Assembly: GCF_000429425.1 (NCBI RefSeq)
Contig: NZ_KE386903.1
Span: forward strand, 69,071-133,070
Direction: 5' to 3'
DNA from: Algoriphagus mannitolivorans DSM 15301
GTDB lineage: Bacteria > Bacteroidota > Bacteroidia > Cytophagales > Cyclobacteriaceae
DNA: 64,000 nt
Shown here: positions 16,931 through 25,057 of the stretch, piece after piece
Layout of the letters: the number at the start of each line of letters is the position of its first letter
Numbering within the stretch: the stretch's first letter is position 1
Notes under the pieces: model-generated
Databases searched by the model: none
What the model saw: the letters and a program-made list of their open reading frames with translations, nothing else
What the model was told of the DNA's origin: nothing
Translations under genes and position numbers: made by a program

Positions 16931-17652
16931 TGAAAATCTTACTTCTAGGCTACGGAAAAATGGGTAAAATCATCGGGCAGATTGCTGAATCCCGAGGACA
17001 CTTATTGGCTGGAAAAATCAACCTGGACAACCTTACTGATTTGGACAAAATTAATCCAGCAGAGGTCGATGTAGTCATAGAGTTCAGCCAACCTGAATCC
17101 GCCGTGGCCAACATTACCTGGGCGATCGAAAGAGGTATTCCGGTAGTCTCTGGCACCACTGGCTGGCTTGAACACCGACCACAAATCGAGAAATTGACCC
17201 AGGAAAAAAACGGAGCCTTCTTTTATGCTTCCAATTACAGCATCGGGGTAAATATTTTCTTCAAAGTCAATGAATTTCTAGCTAAACTGATCAATGAAAC
17301 CTCCAGCTACGAAGTGGCAATAGAAGAAATCCATCATACTGAAAAGAAGGATGCTCCCTCAGGTACTGCAATTACATTGGCGGAGGGAATTATCCAAAAC
17401 CTAAAAGGTAAAACTGATTGGCATTTAACCGGACAGGTGGACGCAAATGAACACTCTATTCCGATCACTGCCAAGCGTATTGACCCGGCGCCGGGCACAC
17501 ACATTATTACCTATTCCTCTGAAATCGACACCCTTGAGATTTCACATACTGCACACAGCCGACAGGGATTTGCCCTTGGCGCAGTTTTGGTGGCGGAATG
17601 GATAAAAAATAAAAAAGGAGTACTTTCGATGAATGACTTTCTTTCCTTTTGA
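16930..17652 (+). CDS. dapB: 4-hydroxy-tetrahydrodipicolinate reductase
   Basis: A 240-residue reductase of the lysine/meso-diaminopimelate pathway, which supplies peptidoglycan cross-links. The NAD(P)-binding start is MKILLLGYGKMGKIIG. The cofactor/substrate region has 'VIEFSQPESAVAN' and 'GIPVVSGTTGW', and the signature 'EEIHHTEKKDAPSGTA' contains the catalytic His and Lys. C-terminal 'HTAHSRQGFALGAVLVAEW' closes the fold. It is somewhat shorter than enterobacterial DapB (about 270 aa). It is coupled to the DUF5683 gene by a one-base overlap rather than lying in a dap cluster. Confidence 0.96.
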   Translation: MKILLLGYGKMGKIIGQIAESRGHLLAGKINLDNLTDLDKINPAEVDVVIEFSQPESAVANITWAIERGIPVVSGTTGWLEHRPQIEKLTQEKNGAFFYASNYSIGVNIFFKVNEFLAKLINETSSYEVAIEEIHHTEKKDAPSGTAITLAEGIIQNLKGKTDWHLTGQVDANEHSIPITAKRIDPAPGTHIITYSSEIDTLEISHTAHSRQGFALGAVLVAEWIKNKKGVLSMNDFLSF

Positions 17653-17664
17653 TCTTAATAGAAT

Positions 17665-18747
17665 ATGACAAAACAAAACAATAAAAAGTCACCGGCGAGG
17701 GAATGGATTGATGCCCTAGTTTTTGCAGTGGTGGCGGCAAGTTTGATCCGTTGGTTGCTTTTGGAGCCTTTTACGATTCCGACCGCATCCATGGAAAAGT
17801 CTCTTTTGGTAGGGGATTTCCTGTTTGTCAGCAAAATGCACTACGGAACCCGAATCCCAAAAACACCATTGCAGGTCCCTTTAACTCACCAGAAAATCTG
17901 GGGTACTGAAATCTCATCTTACAGTGATGCCATTCAACTTCCCTACTACCGCCTCCCAGGATTTAGCAGTGTGGAGAGAAATGATGTGGTAGTATTCAAT
18001 TATCCGGTGGAATTTGAGTATCCAAATGATTTGAAAACCAATTATATCAAACGGGCCGTCGCAGTTCCGGGAGATGTCCTCGAAATCAAAAAAGGAGAGC
18101 TTTTTGTCAATGGCGAAGCTTCTCCTAAGCCAGAAGAAATGCAATATTCCTACGACCTGATCACCAGCCGTCCCTTGACTGTGGACTTTTTTGCGGATTA
18201 TGGCATTAATCCGGAAAGCTTTATGGCCTTTTCAAATGGTGCTGGCTACCTGATTTGGGCTACCGACCAAGTGGTAGAAAGACTCAAATCCTCCCCGGTA
18301 GTAACTTCTGTCACCAAAAGGATTTATGCTGAAGGAGAGAGAGAACAAGGTCCCGAACTTTTTCCTCAGGGAATGGATGTGATTTGGAATAGAGATAATT
18401 ATGGACCGCTCATGATTCCAGGAAAAGATCAAACGATCGAAATGACTCCTGAAAATGTGATTAAGTATGCTTTCACCATTGAAAAATACGAAGGCCATTC
18501 CAGCGTGGATGTCATTGAAGGAGGTCTCTATATAGATGGTCAAAAAGTAGATCAATATACCTTTAAGCAGAACTACTATTTCATGATGGGAGATAACCGA
18601 CATGATTCCCTTGACTCCAGGTACTGGGGATTTGTACCTGAAGATCATGTGGTAGGAAAGGCTTGGTTCCTTTGGCTATCACTGGACAAATACGAATCCA
18701 TGTTTAACAAAATCCGATGGAGTAGATTCTTCAAAGGAATCAACTAA
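17665..18747 (+). CDS. lepB: Signal peptidase I
   Basis: A 360-residue type I signal peptidase. One N-terminal membrane helix (WIDALVFAVVAASLIRWLLL) is followed by the catalytic Ser in FTIPTASMEKSL (Ser at about 42), the substrate-binding beta strands 'NDVVVFNYPV', the catalytic Lys in NYIKRAVAVPGD, and box E 'YFMMGDNRHDSLDSRYWGFV'. An insertion of roughly 120 residues between the Lys box and box E makes it longer than typical enzymes, as is common in this phylum. It cleaves Sec and Tat signal peptides at the periplasmic face. It is 12 bases after dapB and is the last gene of the parA operon. Confidence 0.95.
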   Translation: MTKQNNKKSPAREWIDALVFAVVAASLIRWLLLEPFTIPTASMEKSLLVGDFLFVSKMHYGTRIPKTPLQVPLTHQKIWGTEISSYSDAIQLPYYRLPGFSSVERNDVVVFNYPVEFEYPNDLKTNYIKRAVAVPGDVLEIKKGELFVNGEASPKPEEMQYSYDLITSRPLTVDFFADYGINPESFMAFSNGAGYLIWATDQVVERLKSSPVVTSVTKRIYAEGEREQGPELFPQGMDVIWNRDNYGPLMIPGKDQTIEMTPENVIKYAFTIEKYEGHSSVDVIEGGLYIDGQKVDQYTFKQNYYFMMGDNRHDSLDSRYWGFVPEDHVVGKAWFLWLSLDKYESMFNKIRWSRFFKGIN

Positions 18748-18751
18748 AAAT

Positions 18752-18777
18752 AAAAGGTCCATTTTGGACCTTTTTTT
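18752..18777. terminator. Bidirectional terminator between lepB and ung
   Basis: AAAAGGTCC (18752-18760) pairs perfectly with GGACCTTTT (18766-18774) around ATTTT, with T runs on both strands. It separates the convergent lepB and ung genes. Confidence 0.88.
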
Positions 18778-18778
18778 A

Positions 18779-19441
18779 TTACCAGTCGATTGGATTGATA
18801 CCCTTTGACTCCAAAAACTGATTGGCTTTGGAGAAATGCCCACAGCCTAAAAAACCTCGATGCGCGGAAAGCGGACTGGGATGAGGTGCTTTTAGTACTA
18901 AATGCCTGTTTTCATCAATCAAAGCTGATTTTTTTTGGGCATAGGCACCCCAAAGCAGAAACACCACATTTTCTCGCTGCTGATTAATCACCTTGATCAC
19001 CTCATCCGTGAATTGTTCCCAACCCTTATTCTGGTGAGAACCCGCCTGGTGGGCTCTTACGGTTAGGGTTGCATTGAGTAAAAATACCCCTTGATCAGCC
19101 CAGCGAGTAAGGTCTCCGTCTGGGGGCATATCTTTCCCAATATCCTGTCTGATTTCTTTCAAAATATTCAAAAGACTGGGAGGAAATGGTATTCCCGCCC
19201 GGACAGAAAACGAGAGGCCATGAGCTTGACCCGGCCCATGATAGGGATCCTGACCTAGAATCACTACCTTCACCTTTTCTAAAGGGCAATGCCAAAAAGC
19301 ATTGAAAATTTCTTTACCTGGAGGGAAAACCAAATGACTTCTATATTCGTCTTTCACGAATGATATTAAGTCTGAGAAAAATTTTTGGGAAAATGTTTCA
19401 CTTAATGCATTCTTCCAACTATTTTCAATCTTGACTTCCAT
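18779..19441 (-). CDS. ung: Uracil-DNA glycosylase (family 1)
   Basis: A 220-residue family 1 UDG that removes uracil from DNA to start base-excision repair. The water-activating loop is [20 protein letters not shown] with the catalytic Asp, uracil recognition is in '[19 protein letters not shown]', and the Leu-intercalation loop is [16 protein letters not shown]. It has full length and a normal ATG. It stands alone, divergent from apaG. Confidence 0.97.
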   Translation of the reverse strand: MEVKIENSWKNALSETFSQKFFSDLISFVKDEYRSHLVFPPGKEIFNAFWHCPLEKVKVVILGQDPYHGPGQAHGLSFSVRAGIPFPPSLLNILKEIRQDIGKDMPPDGDLTRWADQGVFLLNATLTVRAHQAGSHQNKGWEQFTDEVIKVINQQRENVVFLLWGAYAQKKSALIDENRHLVLKAPHPSPLSAHRGFLGCGHFSKANQFLESKGINPIDW

Positions 19442-19504
19442 GAGTTCTTTTTATAGTTCAACTTTCGAAAATTGTAATTTATTTTGTATCAAAATTTTCC
19501 ATCC

Positions 19505-19891
19505 ATGGTCACAGCTGTCACAGAAGGTATCCAAGTAAGTGTGGAAGTAACCTATCAGTCTGAATTTTCTAATCCTCACCAGCATCATTTTGTTTTCACT
19601 TACAAGGTGACAATAGAAAACAAAAGTCAGCATACTTACCAACTTCTTTCCAGAAAATGGGAAATTTTTGATGCAGCTGAAAGTCCCAAGATCGTCGAAG
19701 GAGCCGGAGTGGTTGGGCAACAACCTACCCTTGAACCAGGAGAATCCCATTCCTATGTATCAGGCTGTAATTTAAAATCGGGCCTTGGAAAAATGAAAGG
19801 TATCTTTACCATGGAAAAGGTCTTTGACGGGAAGCATATTGATGTAACAATCCCTGAATTTCAGTTGATTGCCAATATTTTCCATAATTAA
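19505..19891 (+). CDS. apaG: ApaG-domain protein
   Basis: A 128-residue protein formed by a single ApaG/FN3-like beta domain: VTEGIQVSVEVTYQSE, 'HFVFTYKVTIENKS', 'QLLSRKWEIFDA', 'VVGQQPTLEPGESHSYVSG' and 'MKGIFTME'. The GxGxxG-like loop is VEGAGVVGQQP. A TTG at 19484 would add seven residues, but the ATG at 19505 gives the usual family length. ApaG was linked to cobalt/magnesium efflux, and a role in removing or binding nucleotide polyphosphates has also been suggested; its biochemical role is unsettled. A methyltransferase gene follows directly. Confidence 0.92.
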   Translation: MVTAVTEGIQVSVEVTYQSEFSNPHQHHFVFTYKVTIENKSQHTYQLLSRKWEIFDAAESPKIVEGAGVVGQQPTLEPGESHSYVSGCNLKSGLGKMKGIFTMEKVFDGKHIDVTIPEFQLIANIFHN

Positions 19892-19892
19892 T

Positions 19893-20672
19893 TTGGCTGA
19901 CTTTTTATTTCAGTTTAAGTCCTATTTTAAGTATTGGCTCCTCAAAGAGGATCACTTTTCCCAACAATCCCCATTTGTATTCAATGTTTATCAGGGACTC
20001 AATTCCTTCTTGTCCAAAAACCCTAAAGGTGATCCGGAAATTGAAGGTTATCGAAAAAACTTCCTAGAAGACACCTCCAAAATCAAAGTTTTGGACCTTG
20101 GGGCAGGTTCCAAAAAAGTACCTGAACCTATCCGGGAAATCCGAAAAATCACCAAATACTCCACTAGCTCGGCCAAATTTGCCCAGATTTATCAGTATTT
20201 CTGCAGCCTTACTCCTGCTGGCAATGTTGTAGAGTTAGGTACATGCATGGGCATCAGTACAAGGTATTTGGCAAAAGCCACCCAAGGCCTTTTATATTCC
20301 TTGGAGGGGTCTCCAGAAATCTTAAATGCATCCCAAATACATCCGTTTCCACCTTGTGTCAAACTGATTTGCGGATCAATTCCGGAAACACTCCCCAAAC
20401 TATTAGAGAAAATTCCAAGCCTTGATTTTGCCTTAATAGACGCCACACATACGCAGGAAGCAACTTTGGCCTATTTTGAAATATTGATCAACAAATCAAA
20501 CCGCCAGACCATTATAGCCGTGGCAGATATTCATTGGAGTCCAGGAATGGAAAAGGCCTGGAAGGAAATCCAAAACCACCCAAAGGTCCAACTGACATTG
20601 GATTTTTACGAGTGTGGCATAGTGTTTTTGGAAACACCCGGAGAAAAAAAACATCTAATCCTATCTGTCTAA
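19893..20672 (+). CDS. Class I SAM-dependent methyltransferase
   Basis: About 259 residues from a TTG two bases past the apaG stop; another TTG at 19869 would overlap apaG and add eight residues. SAM-binding motif I is VVELGTCMGISTRYLAKA, the acidic end of strand 2 is LYSLEGSPEIL, and motif IV-like 'LDFALIDATHTQ' fits the O-methyltransferase/Methyltransf_24 type that uses a DxTH-like metal or substrate site. The substrate is unknown. The 3' end overlaps the convergent TPMT-family gene by 12 bases. Its tight spacing to apaG suggests one transcript. Confidence 0.82.
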   Translation: MADFLFQFKSYFKYWLLKEDHFSQQSPFVFNVYQGLNSFLSKNPKGDPEIEGYRKNFLEDTSKIKVLDLGAGSKKVPEPIREIRKITKYSTSSAKFAQIYQYFCSLTPAGNVVELGTCMGISTRYLAKATQGLLYSLEGSPEILNASQIHPFPPCVKLICGSIPETLPKLLEKIPSLDFALIDATHTQEATLAYFEILINKSNRQTIIAVADIHWSPGMEKAWKEIQNHPKVQLTLDFYECGIVFLETPGEKKHLILSV

Positions 20673-21254
20673 CTTTTTCAGATTGATCCATAGCTCTGCC
20701 CCTTGTCTAGGAGGGATCGAGTTATAGCATTTTTCGAAGGTCTGAAATTCAAAAAACGGTTTAAAGTATTGTCTATACTCCGTCGCACTTCCCCCAAAAG
20801 GAGGCCCTTGTTTTTCGAATTCCCGATCGAATAAAACTCCAACAAGCTTGCCTCCCGGTTTCAGAAGTTGATGCATTTTTAGGGCGTATGCATTTCGAAG
20901 CTGGGGATCCAAAGCGCAAAAGAAGGTCTGTTCAATAATTAAATCGTATTGGCCTTGATGATTAAAAAAATCTTCATGATATACCTGATCCGAAGGAAAT
21001 TGAGGATTTCTTTCTAAAAATTTCTTAATCGGATAATCCGAAATATCCAATAAAAAGACATTTAAGAACCCCAATTCCCATGCTCTGGCTACTTCATAGG
21101 CATTTCCACCACCCGGAACGAGCACTTCAATATTTTTATTTTCAATTTGGCAAAGATATTGATCAATAGGTGAAGAGACAGAACCTATGTCCCACCCTGT
21201 GTAACCCTCTTGGTATCTCTGGGTCCAAAAGTTTTCGTCTAAATCAAATGTCAT
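20661..21254 (-). CDS. TPMT-family SAM-dependent methyltransferase
   Basis: About 197 residues from the ATG at 21254 (MTFDLDENFWTQRYQEGYTG). The frame extends further upstream, but that would overlap the divergent gene at 21275. The N-terminal 'FWTQRYQEGYTGWDIG' is a hallmark of the thiopurine S-methyltransferase-like family. The glycine-rich motif is VLVPGGGNAYEVARAWELG, then VFLLDISDYPI, 'YDLIIEQTFFCALDP' and 'LLKPGGKLVGVLFDR'. Bacterial members methylate thiol, selenium, tellurium or halide-type acceptors; the acceptor here cannot be read from the sequence. Confidence 0.87.
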   Translation of the reverse strand: MTFDLDENFWTQRYQEGYTGWDIGSVSSPIDQYLCQIENKNIEVLVPGGGNAYEVARAWELGFLNVFLLDISDYPIKKFLERNPQFPSDQVYHEDFFNHQGQYDLIIEQTFFCALDPQLRNAYALKMHQLLKPGGKLVGVLFDREFEKQGPPFGGSATEYRQYFKPFFEFQTFEKCYNSIPPRQGAELWINLKKLDR

Positions 21255-21274
21255 AAGCCCCAATTCAAAATAAA

Positions 21275-22204
21275 ATGAACACCAATTTCGAAAAGGATTC
21301 CAATCCAAAAAAAGACCAAAGCAAAAATATTATCATTATTGTTTTGGTACTACTGGTCATCATCAGTGGAATTAAACTGTATACGGACTATGTGGACCGT
21401 ACCAAAAAAACAGAAGAAATTCTGCTACTCTCCACTGAAAACAATGAGCTAAATCAAAGACTCGACTCGGTCACCTACCAATTAGAACTTAGAATCAAGG
21501 AAATAGAAAAACTTGGAGGTGATGTAAAAGCTTTGGAAGCGGTAAGGGACCAGATGATCGCTGAGCGAAATTCCAACAAGCAAAGAAGTGCGGCGGAAAT
21601 AGCTTCCCTAAATGGAAAAATCAACAACTTGAATAACCTGATTGCCCAAAAAGATCAGGAAATCCTTGAATTGAGAGCGGCCAATCAGCAGTTGTTTGCA
21701 GAAAACCAAGATTTGAAAAACACCCAAGCCGAGATTGAAGAAGAGGTAGCCCAGCTTAATATTCAAAAACAGAACCTTCAGGCCAAAGTGGACGTGGCGT
21801 CTATGCTGAAAGCAGAAAAAATTTCCATAGCTGCGGTCAATTCAAGAGGTAAAGAAAGAGTAGAGACTACCAAAGATTTTAAAAACCGACAAATTGAAAG
21901 ACTTAAGGTAAGCTTCAACCTTGCAGATAATAAGGTCGCAGAAAAGGGTCCAAGAAATGTTTATGTACAGATTTTGGATCCAAAAGGCCAGCCTATTTTC
22001 GATGTCGCAAAAGGCTCAGGAACTTTCATGATCAACGGACAGGAACAATTCTACACAGTACGCCAAGATTTGATCTTTGACAACACCAATCAGGAGTTAA
22101 TCTTCTATTATGAGAAAGGCACTGATTATGTTTCAGGAAATCATGAAGTAAGAATCTTTATCGACAATTACCCTGCTGGCAGCAAAACCTTCACGGTCAA
22201 GTAA
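21275..22204 (+). CDS. Membrane-anchored coiled-coil protein (hypothetical)
   Basis: A 309-residue protein in three parts. A short charged cytosolic start is followed by one membrane helix (IIIIVLVLLVIISGIKLYT, residues about 19-38), a coiled coil of about 140 residues rich in Glu, Gln, Asn and Lys heptads, and a C-terminal beta domain of about 110 residues ('VYVQILDPKGQPIFDVAKGS', 'YEKGTDYVSGNHEVRIFID'). The C-terminal domain resembles an Ig-like fold and should lie in the periplasm. I do not recognise a named family. It is divergent from the TPMT gene and has its own terminator. Confidence 0.85.
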   Translation: MNTNFEKDSNPKKDQSKNIIIIVLVLLVIISGIKLYTDYVDRTKKTEEILLLSTENNELNQRLDSVTYQLELRIKEIEKLGGDVKALEAVRDQMIAERNSNKQRSAAEIASLNGKINNLNNLIAQKDQEILELRAANQQLFAENQDLKNTQAEIEEEVAQLNIQKQNLQAKVDVASMLKAEKISIAAVNSRGKERVETTKDFKNRQIERLKVSFNLADNKVAEKGPRNVYVQILDPKGQPIFDVAKGSGTFMINGQEQFYTVRQDLIFDNTNQELIFYYEKGTDYVSGNHEVRIFIDNYPAGSKTFTVK

Positions 22205-22230
22205 ATCGGATAATTCCTAAGTCATCCTTG

Positions 22231-22258
22231 AAAGGCTCTAATTTTTAGAGCCTTTTTT
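22231..22258 (+). terminator. Rho-independent terminator after the coiled-coil gene
   Basis: AAAGGCTCTA (22231-22240) pairs perfectly with TAGAGCCTTT (22246-22255), followed by more T. Confidence 0.88.
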
Positions 22259-22289
22259 ACTTTATACCTGAATGAGATTCAGGTCAACG

Positions 22290-22321
22290 TTTGGAATAAA
22301 ACCAATAATACTCTACTTTTG
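22290..22321 (+). promoter_or_regulatory. Promoter of the rpsF-rpsR-rplI operon
   Basis: TTTG at 22290-22293 and TACTTTTG at 22314-22321 are separated by 20 bases, matching the Bacteroidota -33/-7 consensus. The start codon of rpsF lies 39 bases further on. Confidence 0.82.
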
Positions 22322-22359
22322 CGGTCTGTTTATACAAAATATTTAAACACATTAAAGAA

Positions 22360-22728
22360 ATGTTCCAAAGAAGTTACGAGACGGTATTCATTTTAACTCC
22401 CGTTTTGTCTGAGATTCAGATGAAGGATACTGTCGACAAGTTCGTGAACTTGTTAAAAGAAGAGGGGGCAGATGTTTTCAATGTGGAAAATTGGGGTCTT
22501 AAGAAGATGGCTTATACTATCGACAAGAAGACTACAGGTTTCTACGTTCTAGTTGAGTTCAAAGCTGATCCAACGGTAATCAGAAAGTTTGAATTGGAAT
22601 TCAGACGAGATGAAAAAGTAATGAGATTCTTGACTACTGTCTTGGACAAGCATGCTATTGCTTACGCTGACAGAAGAAGAAAAGGAGAATTTAACAAAAA
22701 AGCTGAAGCTAAGGAGGAGCAAGCCTAA
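22360..22728 (+). CDS. rpsF: 30S ribosomal protein bS6
   Basis: A 122-residue ribosomal protein bS6 that binds 16S rRNA together with bS18 on the platform of the small subunit. [13 protein letters not shown] at the start and '[20 protein letters not shown]' and '[17 protein letters not shown]' fit the family. The tail is charged ([14 protein letters not shown]). The stop overlaps the rpsR ATG by one base (TAATG). It is first of three ribosomal genes under the promoter at 22290-22321; priB and ssb, found between them in some other phyla, are absent. Confidence 0.97.
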   Translation: MFQRSYETVFILTPVLSEIQMKDTVDKFVNLLKEEGADVFNVENWGLKKMAYTIDKKTTGFYVLVEFKADPTVIRKFELEFRRDEKVMRFLTTVLDKHAIAYADRRRKGEFNKKAEAKEEQA

Positions 22729-22979
22729 TGACACTAGTAAACGAACCTATCAACAGAGGCGAAATCAAGAAGAAATATTGCCGATTCAAGAAGCATGGAA
22801 TCAAGTACATCGATTACAAGGATCCTAACTTCCTCTTGAAATTCGTTAACGAGCAAGGTAAAATTCTTCCTAGAAGACTTACCGGAAACTCTGCAAAATA
22901 TCAGAGAAAAGTAGCTCAGGCTATCAAGAAAGCAAGACATTTGGCTTTGTTGCCATTCGTAACCGATGGTTTGAAATAA
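22728..22979 (+). CDS. rpsR: 30S ribosomal protein bS18
   Basis: An 83-residue protein with the bS18 pattern: '[20 protein letters not shown]', '[20 protein letters not shown]' and '[12 protein letters not shown]'. It forms a heterodimer with bS6 on the small-subunit platform. A single Cys remains in the N-terminal part (KYCRF). It is translationally coupled to rpsF. Confidence 0.98.
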   Translation: MTLVNEPINRGEIKKKYCRFKKHGIKYIDYKDPNFLLKFVNEQGKILPRRLTGNSAKYQRKVAQAIKKARHLALLPFVTDGLK

Positions 22980-23018
22980 TTCGGTCTTGTATCGTTAAAT
23001 CACAAAAGATCATTACAA

Positions 23019-23462
23019 ATGGATATCATACTAAAAACAGACATCAAAGGTCTTGGATATAAGAATGACTTGGTTACAGTAAAGCCAGGTTATGGAAGAA
23101 ACTACCTGATTCCTCAAGGATTCGCAGTGCTAGCCACTTCTTCTAACAAAAAAATCCTAGCCGAGAATATTAAGCAGGCTGCTCACAAGGCTGAAAAAAT
23201 CAAGACTGAAGCAGAAAATCTTGCTACTAAGCTTGAGACCATCACTCTTGAAATCAAAGCAAAAATCGGTGACTCCGGAAAAATCTTCGGTAAAGTAACC
23301 ACTCTACAGATTTCCGACGCTCTTGCAACTCATGGAATCGACATCGACAGAAAGAAAATCGCAATCTCTGTTCCTGTGGAAGGAGCTGGCGAATTCTCTG
23401 CTGACGTTGACCTTCATAGAGAAGTGAAAACTCAAGTGAAATTTGTGGTAGTAGGAGAATAA
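23019..23462 (+). CDS. rplI: 50S ribosomal protein bL9
   Basis: A 147-residue protein with the bL9 N-domain (MDIILKTDIKGLGYKNDLV, then VKPGYGRNYLIPQGFAVLAT), a long connecting helix and a C-terminal domain ('KIGDSGKIFGKVTTLQISDA'). It sits at the base of the L1 stalk and helps keep the reading frame. It is the last gene of the operon and is followed by a strong terminator. Confidence 0.98.
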   Translation: MDIILKTDIKGLGYKNDLVTVKPGYGRNYLIPQGFAVLATSSNKKILAENIKQAAHKAEKIKTEAENLATKLETITLEIKAKIGDSGKIFGKVTTLQISDALATHGIDIDRKKIAISVPVEGAGEFSADVDLHREVKTQVKFVVVGE

Positions 23463-23486
23463 TTCTCTATAAACACATCAAAAAGA

Positions 23487-23518
23487 AGGCCCGGAGAATA
23501 TTTCTCCGGGCCTCTTTT
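23487..23518 (+). terminator. Rho-independent terminator after rplI
   Basis: A 12-bp stem pairs AGGCCCGGAGAA (23487-23498) with TTCTCCGGGCCT (23502-23513), followed by CTTTT. It probably also ends the short convergent gene at 23537. Confidence 0.92.
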
Positions 23519-23536
23519 ACTTTTAGACTTTTAAGA

Positions 23537-23785
23537 TTAAGCCAAAGCTTTTTCTAAATCCTCCACCAGTTTTTTCGCAACTGCCTTGGAGTTTTTCTCA
23601 CGCGCTGCAGAAAATTTTGCCAAAGCAGCATTCCCTTTTTCAATCACTCCAACAGGATTTTGGTCATTTTGAAAACTTACCCAGCACCAGCTAAGCTCCG
23701 CTGCCAATTCAGTTTCTTTGATTTTCTCCAATTTCCCAATCACTTCAGGGATTAGTTTTTCCAATTTTTTGAGATTCGTAATCAT
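23537..23785 (-). CDS. Small hypothetical protein (82 aa)
   Basis: An 82-residue, mostly helical, Lys/Glu-rich cytosolic protein starting MITNLKKLEKLIPEVIGKLE. It has a central aromatic stretch AAELSWCWVSFQNDQNP and an Ala/Lys-rich C-terminus (KKLVEDLEKALA). No signal, membrane helix or known motif is seen. Codon use resembles the flanking genes, and it has an ATG and its own space between a terminator and an AT-rich gap, which supports a real gene. The fold looks like a helical bundle. Function unknown. Confidence 0.7.
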   Translation of the reverse strand: MITNLKKLEKLIPEVIGKLEKIKETELAAELSWCWVSFQNDQNPVGVIEKGNAALAKFSAAREKNSKAVAKKLVEDLEKALA

Positions 23786-24015
23786 ATTTTTTAAGGTTTA
23801 ATTTTCATTTTTGACACAAATCAAGTCATTTATTTTCATTACGTCAATATTTTAGTTAAAAAATTAATAAAAACACAAAATTCAATCGATTTCGAACTAG
23901 AATATTAACCCATTACCAACTTTCTTACTGCTTAACTTCACATAATTATCTCTGATTTTTTTCTCTCTGAACTCAAGGAGTTTACATTTCAATAGAAAAT
24001 TTCTTGAAAACAGGG

Positions 24016-24047
24016 TTTGGAAAAAATAGAACAGAATTCTACCTTTG
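24016..24047 (+). promoter_or_regulatory. Promoter of tRNA-Gln
   Basis: TTTG at 24016-24019 and TACCTTTG at 24040-24047 are spaced by 20 bases, the Bacteroidota consensus, 40 bases before the tRNA. The DNA from 23786 to 24015 upstream is AT-rich and shows no gene. Confidence 0.82.
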
Positions 24048-24087
24048 TGTCACTTTAAGAGAAGCCGAAAGTGAATCTCACAAAAAC

Positions 24088-24160
24088 TGGTCTATGGTGT
24101 AACTGGCAACACGTCTGATTTTGGTTCAGAAGAGTCTAGGTTCGAGCCCTAGTAGACCAA
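24088..24160 (+). tRNA. tRNA-Gln (anticodon TTG)
   Basis: A 73-base cloverleaf. The acceptor stem pairs TGGTCTA (24088-24094) with TAGACCA (24153-24159), discriminator A at 24160. The anticodon stem TCTGA/TCAGA holds the loop TTTTGGT, giving anticodon TTG. The T arm contains GGTTCGAGCC. CCA is not encoded; the 3' flank reads CAA. It has its own promoter and terminator. Confidence 0.96.
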
Positions 24161-24161
24161 C

Positions 24162-24188
24162 AAAGCCCTCCAAAAGAGGGCTTTTTTT
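24162..24188 (+). terminator. Rho-independent terminator after tRNA-Gln
   Basis: AAAGCCCTC (24162-24170) pairs perfectly with GAGGGCTTT (24176-24184), then TTTT. It begins one base after the tRNA and ends before the convergent EcsC gene. Confidence 0.9.
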
Positions 24189-24193
24189 ATGCC

Positions 24194-24940
24194 TTATATT
24201 TTCTCTTCCCAAGGCATCAGTCTAAGCCGGTATGCGTTCATCGCATATTCACCCAATTGCTGAGTCAGTTTGTAATTGGTCCAAGCGCCAACAGGAGCAC
24301 CTATGACGGGAATTAATTGAGCCATTTTTGCCAGATCCATATAATCCCTGTAATCCAGCTGGAAAGTCCTCCAGTCGAATTCATTTATTTCTTTTGGCAA
24401 TTGCTTCTTGTAGGTCTCCCAATTTTCTATCAACCCCACCAATTCATTCCGGCGGATTTGACTCGAAAAACTCAACTGGAAAATATAAAGTAAAAACAGA
24501 CGCTCAGTGTAGTCCTTTGTATCCATGCCATATAATGCAGCGATATCGAAAAGCATTTTCATCTTGATCGTTAAAAAAGCCGGGAAATCCGCAAGCCCAA
24601 GTAGAATCCCTCCCGCTCCGGTAATCGCTCCCTCGGCAGTAGCGGTATTTCTATACCATTTTATCCGAGTTCGGACTTTGTCTTCCAGTTCCTTAAATTC
24701 AAGTTCCTCTCTTACCCTTGGCACTACCCAGCCCGACCCCTTAATAACAGCCTTAACCATCCCTTCAATAGCTATTGTAATCGCTTTGTGGACTTTCTCA
24801 GGAATCCATGAATTGATCTTGCCCTGGATCCCATGTGCCATCCTGCTGAATAGCCCAGGGGATGTTTTCATCTTCAAAAGCCATACAGTCAACTCGGCAT
24901 GAACGTAGCTTAAATAGGTCTTGGAATAAGGTGATTTCAA
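24194..24940 (-). CDS. EcsC-family protein
   Basis: A 248-residue protein with the EcsC domain: 'VHKAITIAIEGMVKAVIKGS', 'YRNTATAEGAITGAGGILLG', 'DFPAFLTIKMKMLFDIAALY' and 'QLIPVIGAPVGAWTNYKLTQ'. The middle carries two amphipathic or membrane-associated Gly/Ala helices. EcsC is named after the third gene of the Bacillus ecs ABC transporter locus; its biochemical role is not known, and here it stands alone without ecsAB. It is convergent with tRNA-Gln. Confidence 0.87.
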   Translation of the reverse strand: MKSPYSKTYLSYVHAELTVWLLKMKTSPGLFSRMAHGIQGKINSWIPEKVHKAITIAIEGMVKAVIKGSGWVVPRVREELEFKELEDKVRTRIKWYRNTATAEGAITGAGGILLGLADFPAFLTIKMKMLFDIAALYGMDTKDYTERLFLLYIFQLSFSSQIRRNELVGLIENWETYKKQLPKEINEFDWRTFQLDYRDYMDLAKMAQLIPVIGAPVGAWTNYKLTQQLGEYAMNAYRLRLMPWEEKI

Positions 24941-25003
24941 GGTGTATGGGTTTGCTTTACTAACGAAGATGAAAATACTTAGTTAGATTTTACGGAGTTG
25001 GTA

Positions 25004-25034
25004 ATAAAAAAGGATGGCCAAAAGACCATCCTTT
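25004..25034 (-). terminator. Rho-independent terminator after the M14 peptidase
   Basis: On the minus strand AAAGGATGG (25034-25026) pairs with CCATCCTTT (25017-25009) around an 8-base loop and is followed by TTTTATTA. It lies 24 bases past the stop at 25058. Confidence 0.87.
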
Positions 25035-25057
25035 CTCTGTTCTAGCGTAATTATAGA

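Noticed and set aside
20661-21308. Longer TPMT frame starting at 21308
   Set aside because: It would overlap the divergent coiled-coil gene and adds a non-conserved stretch; ATG 21254 begins the family-typical FWTQRYQEGYTG region.
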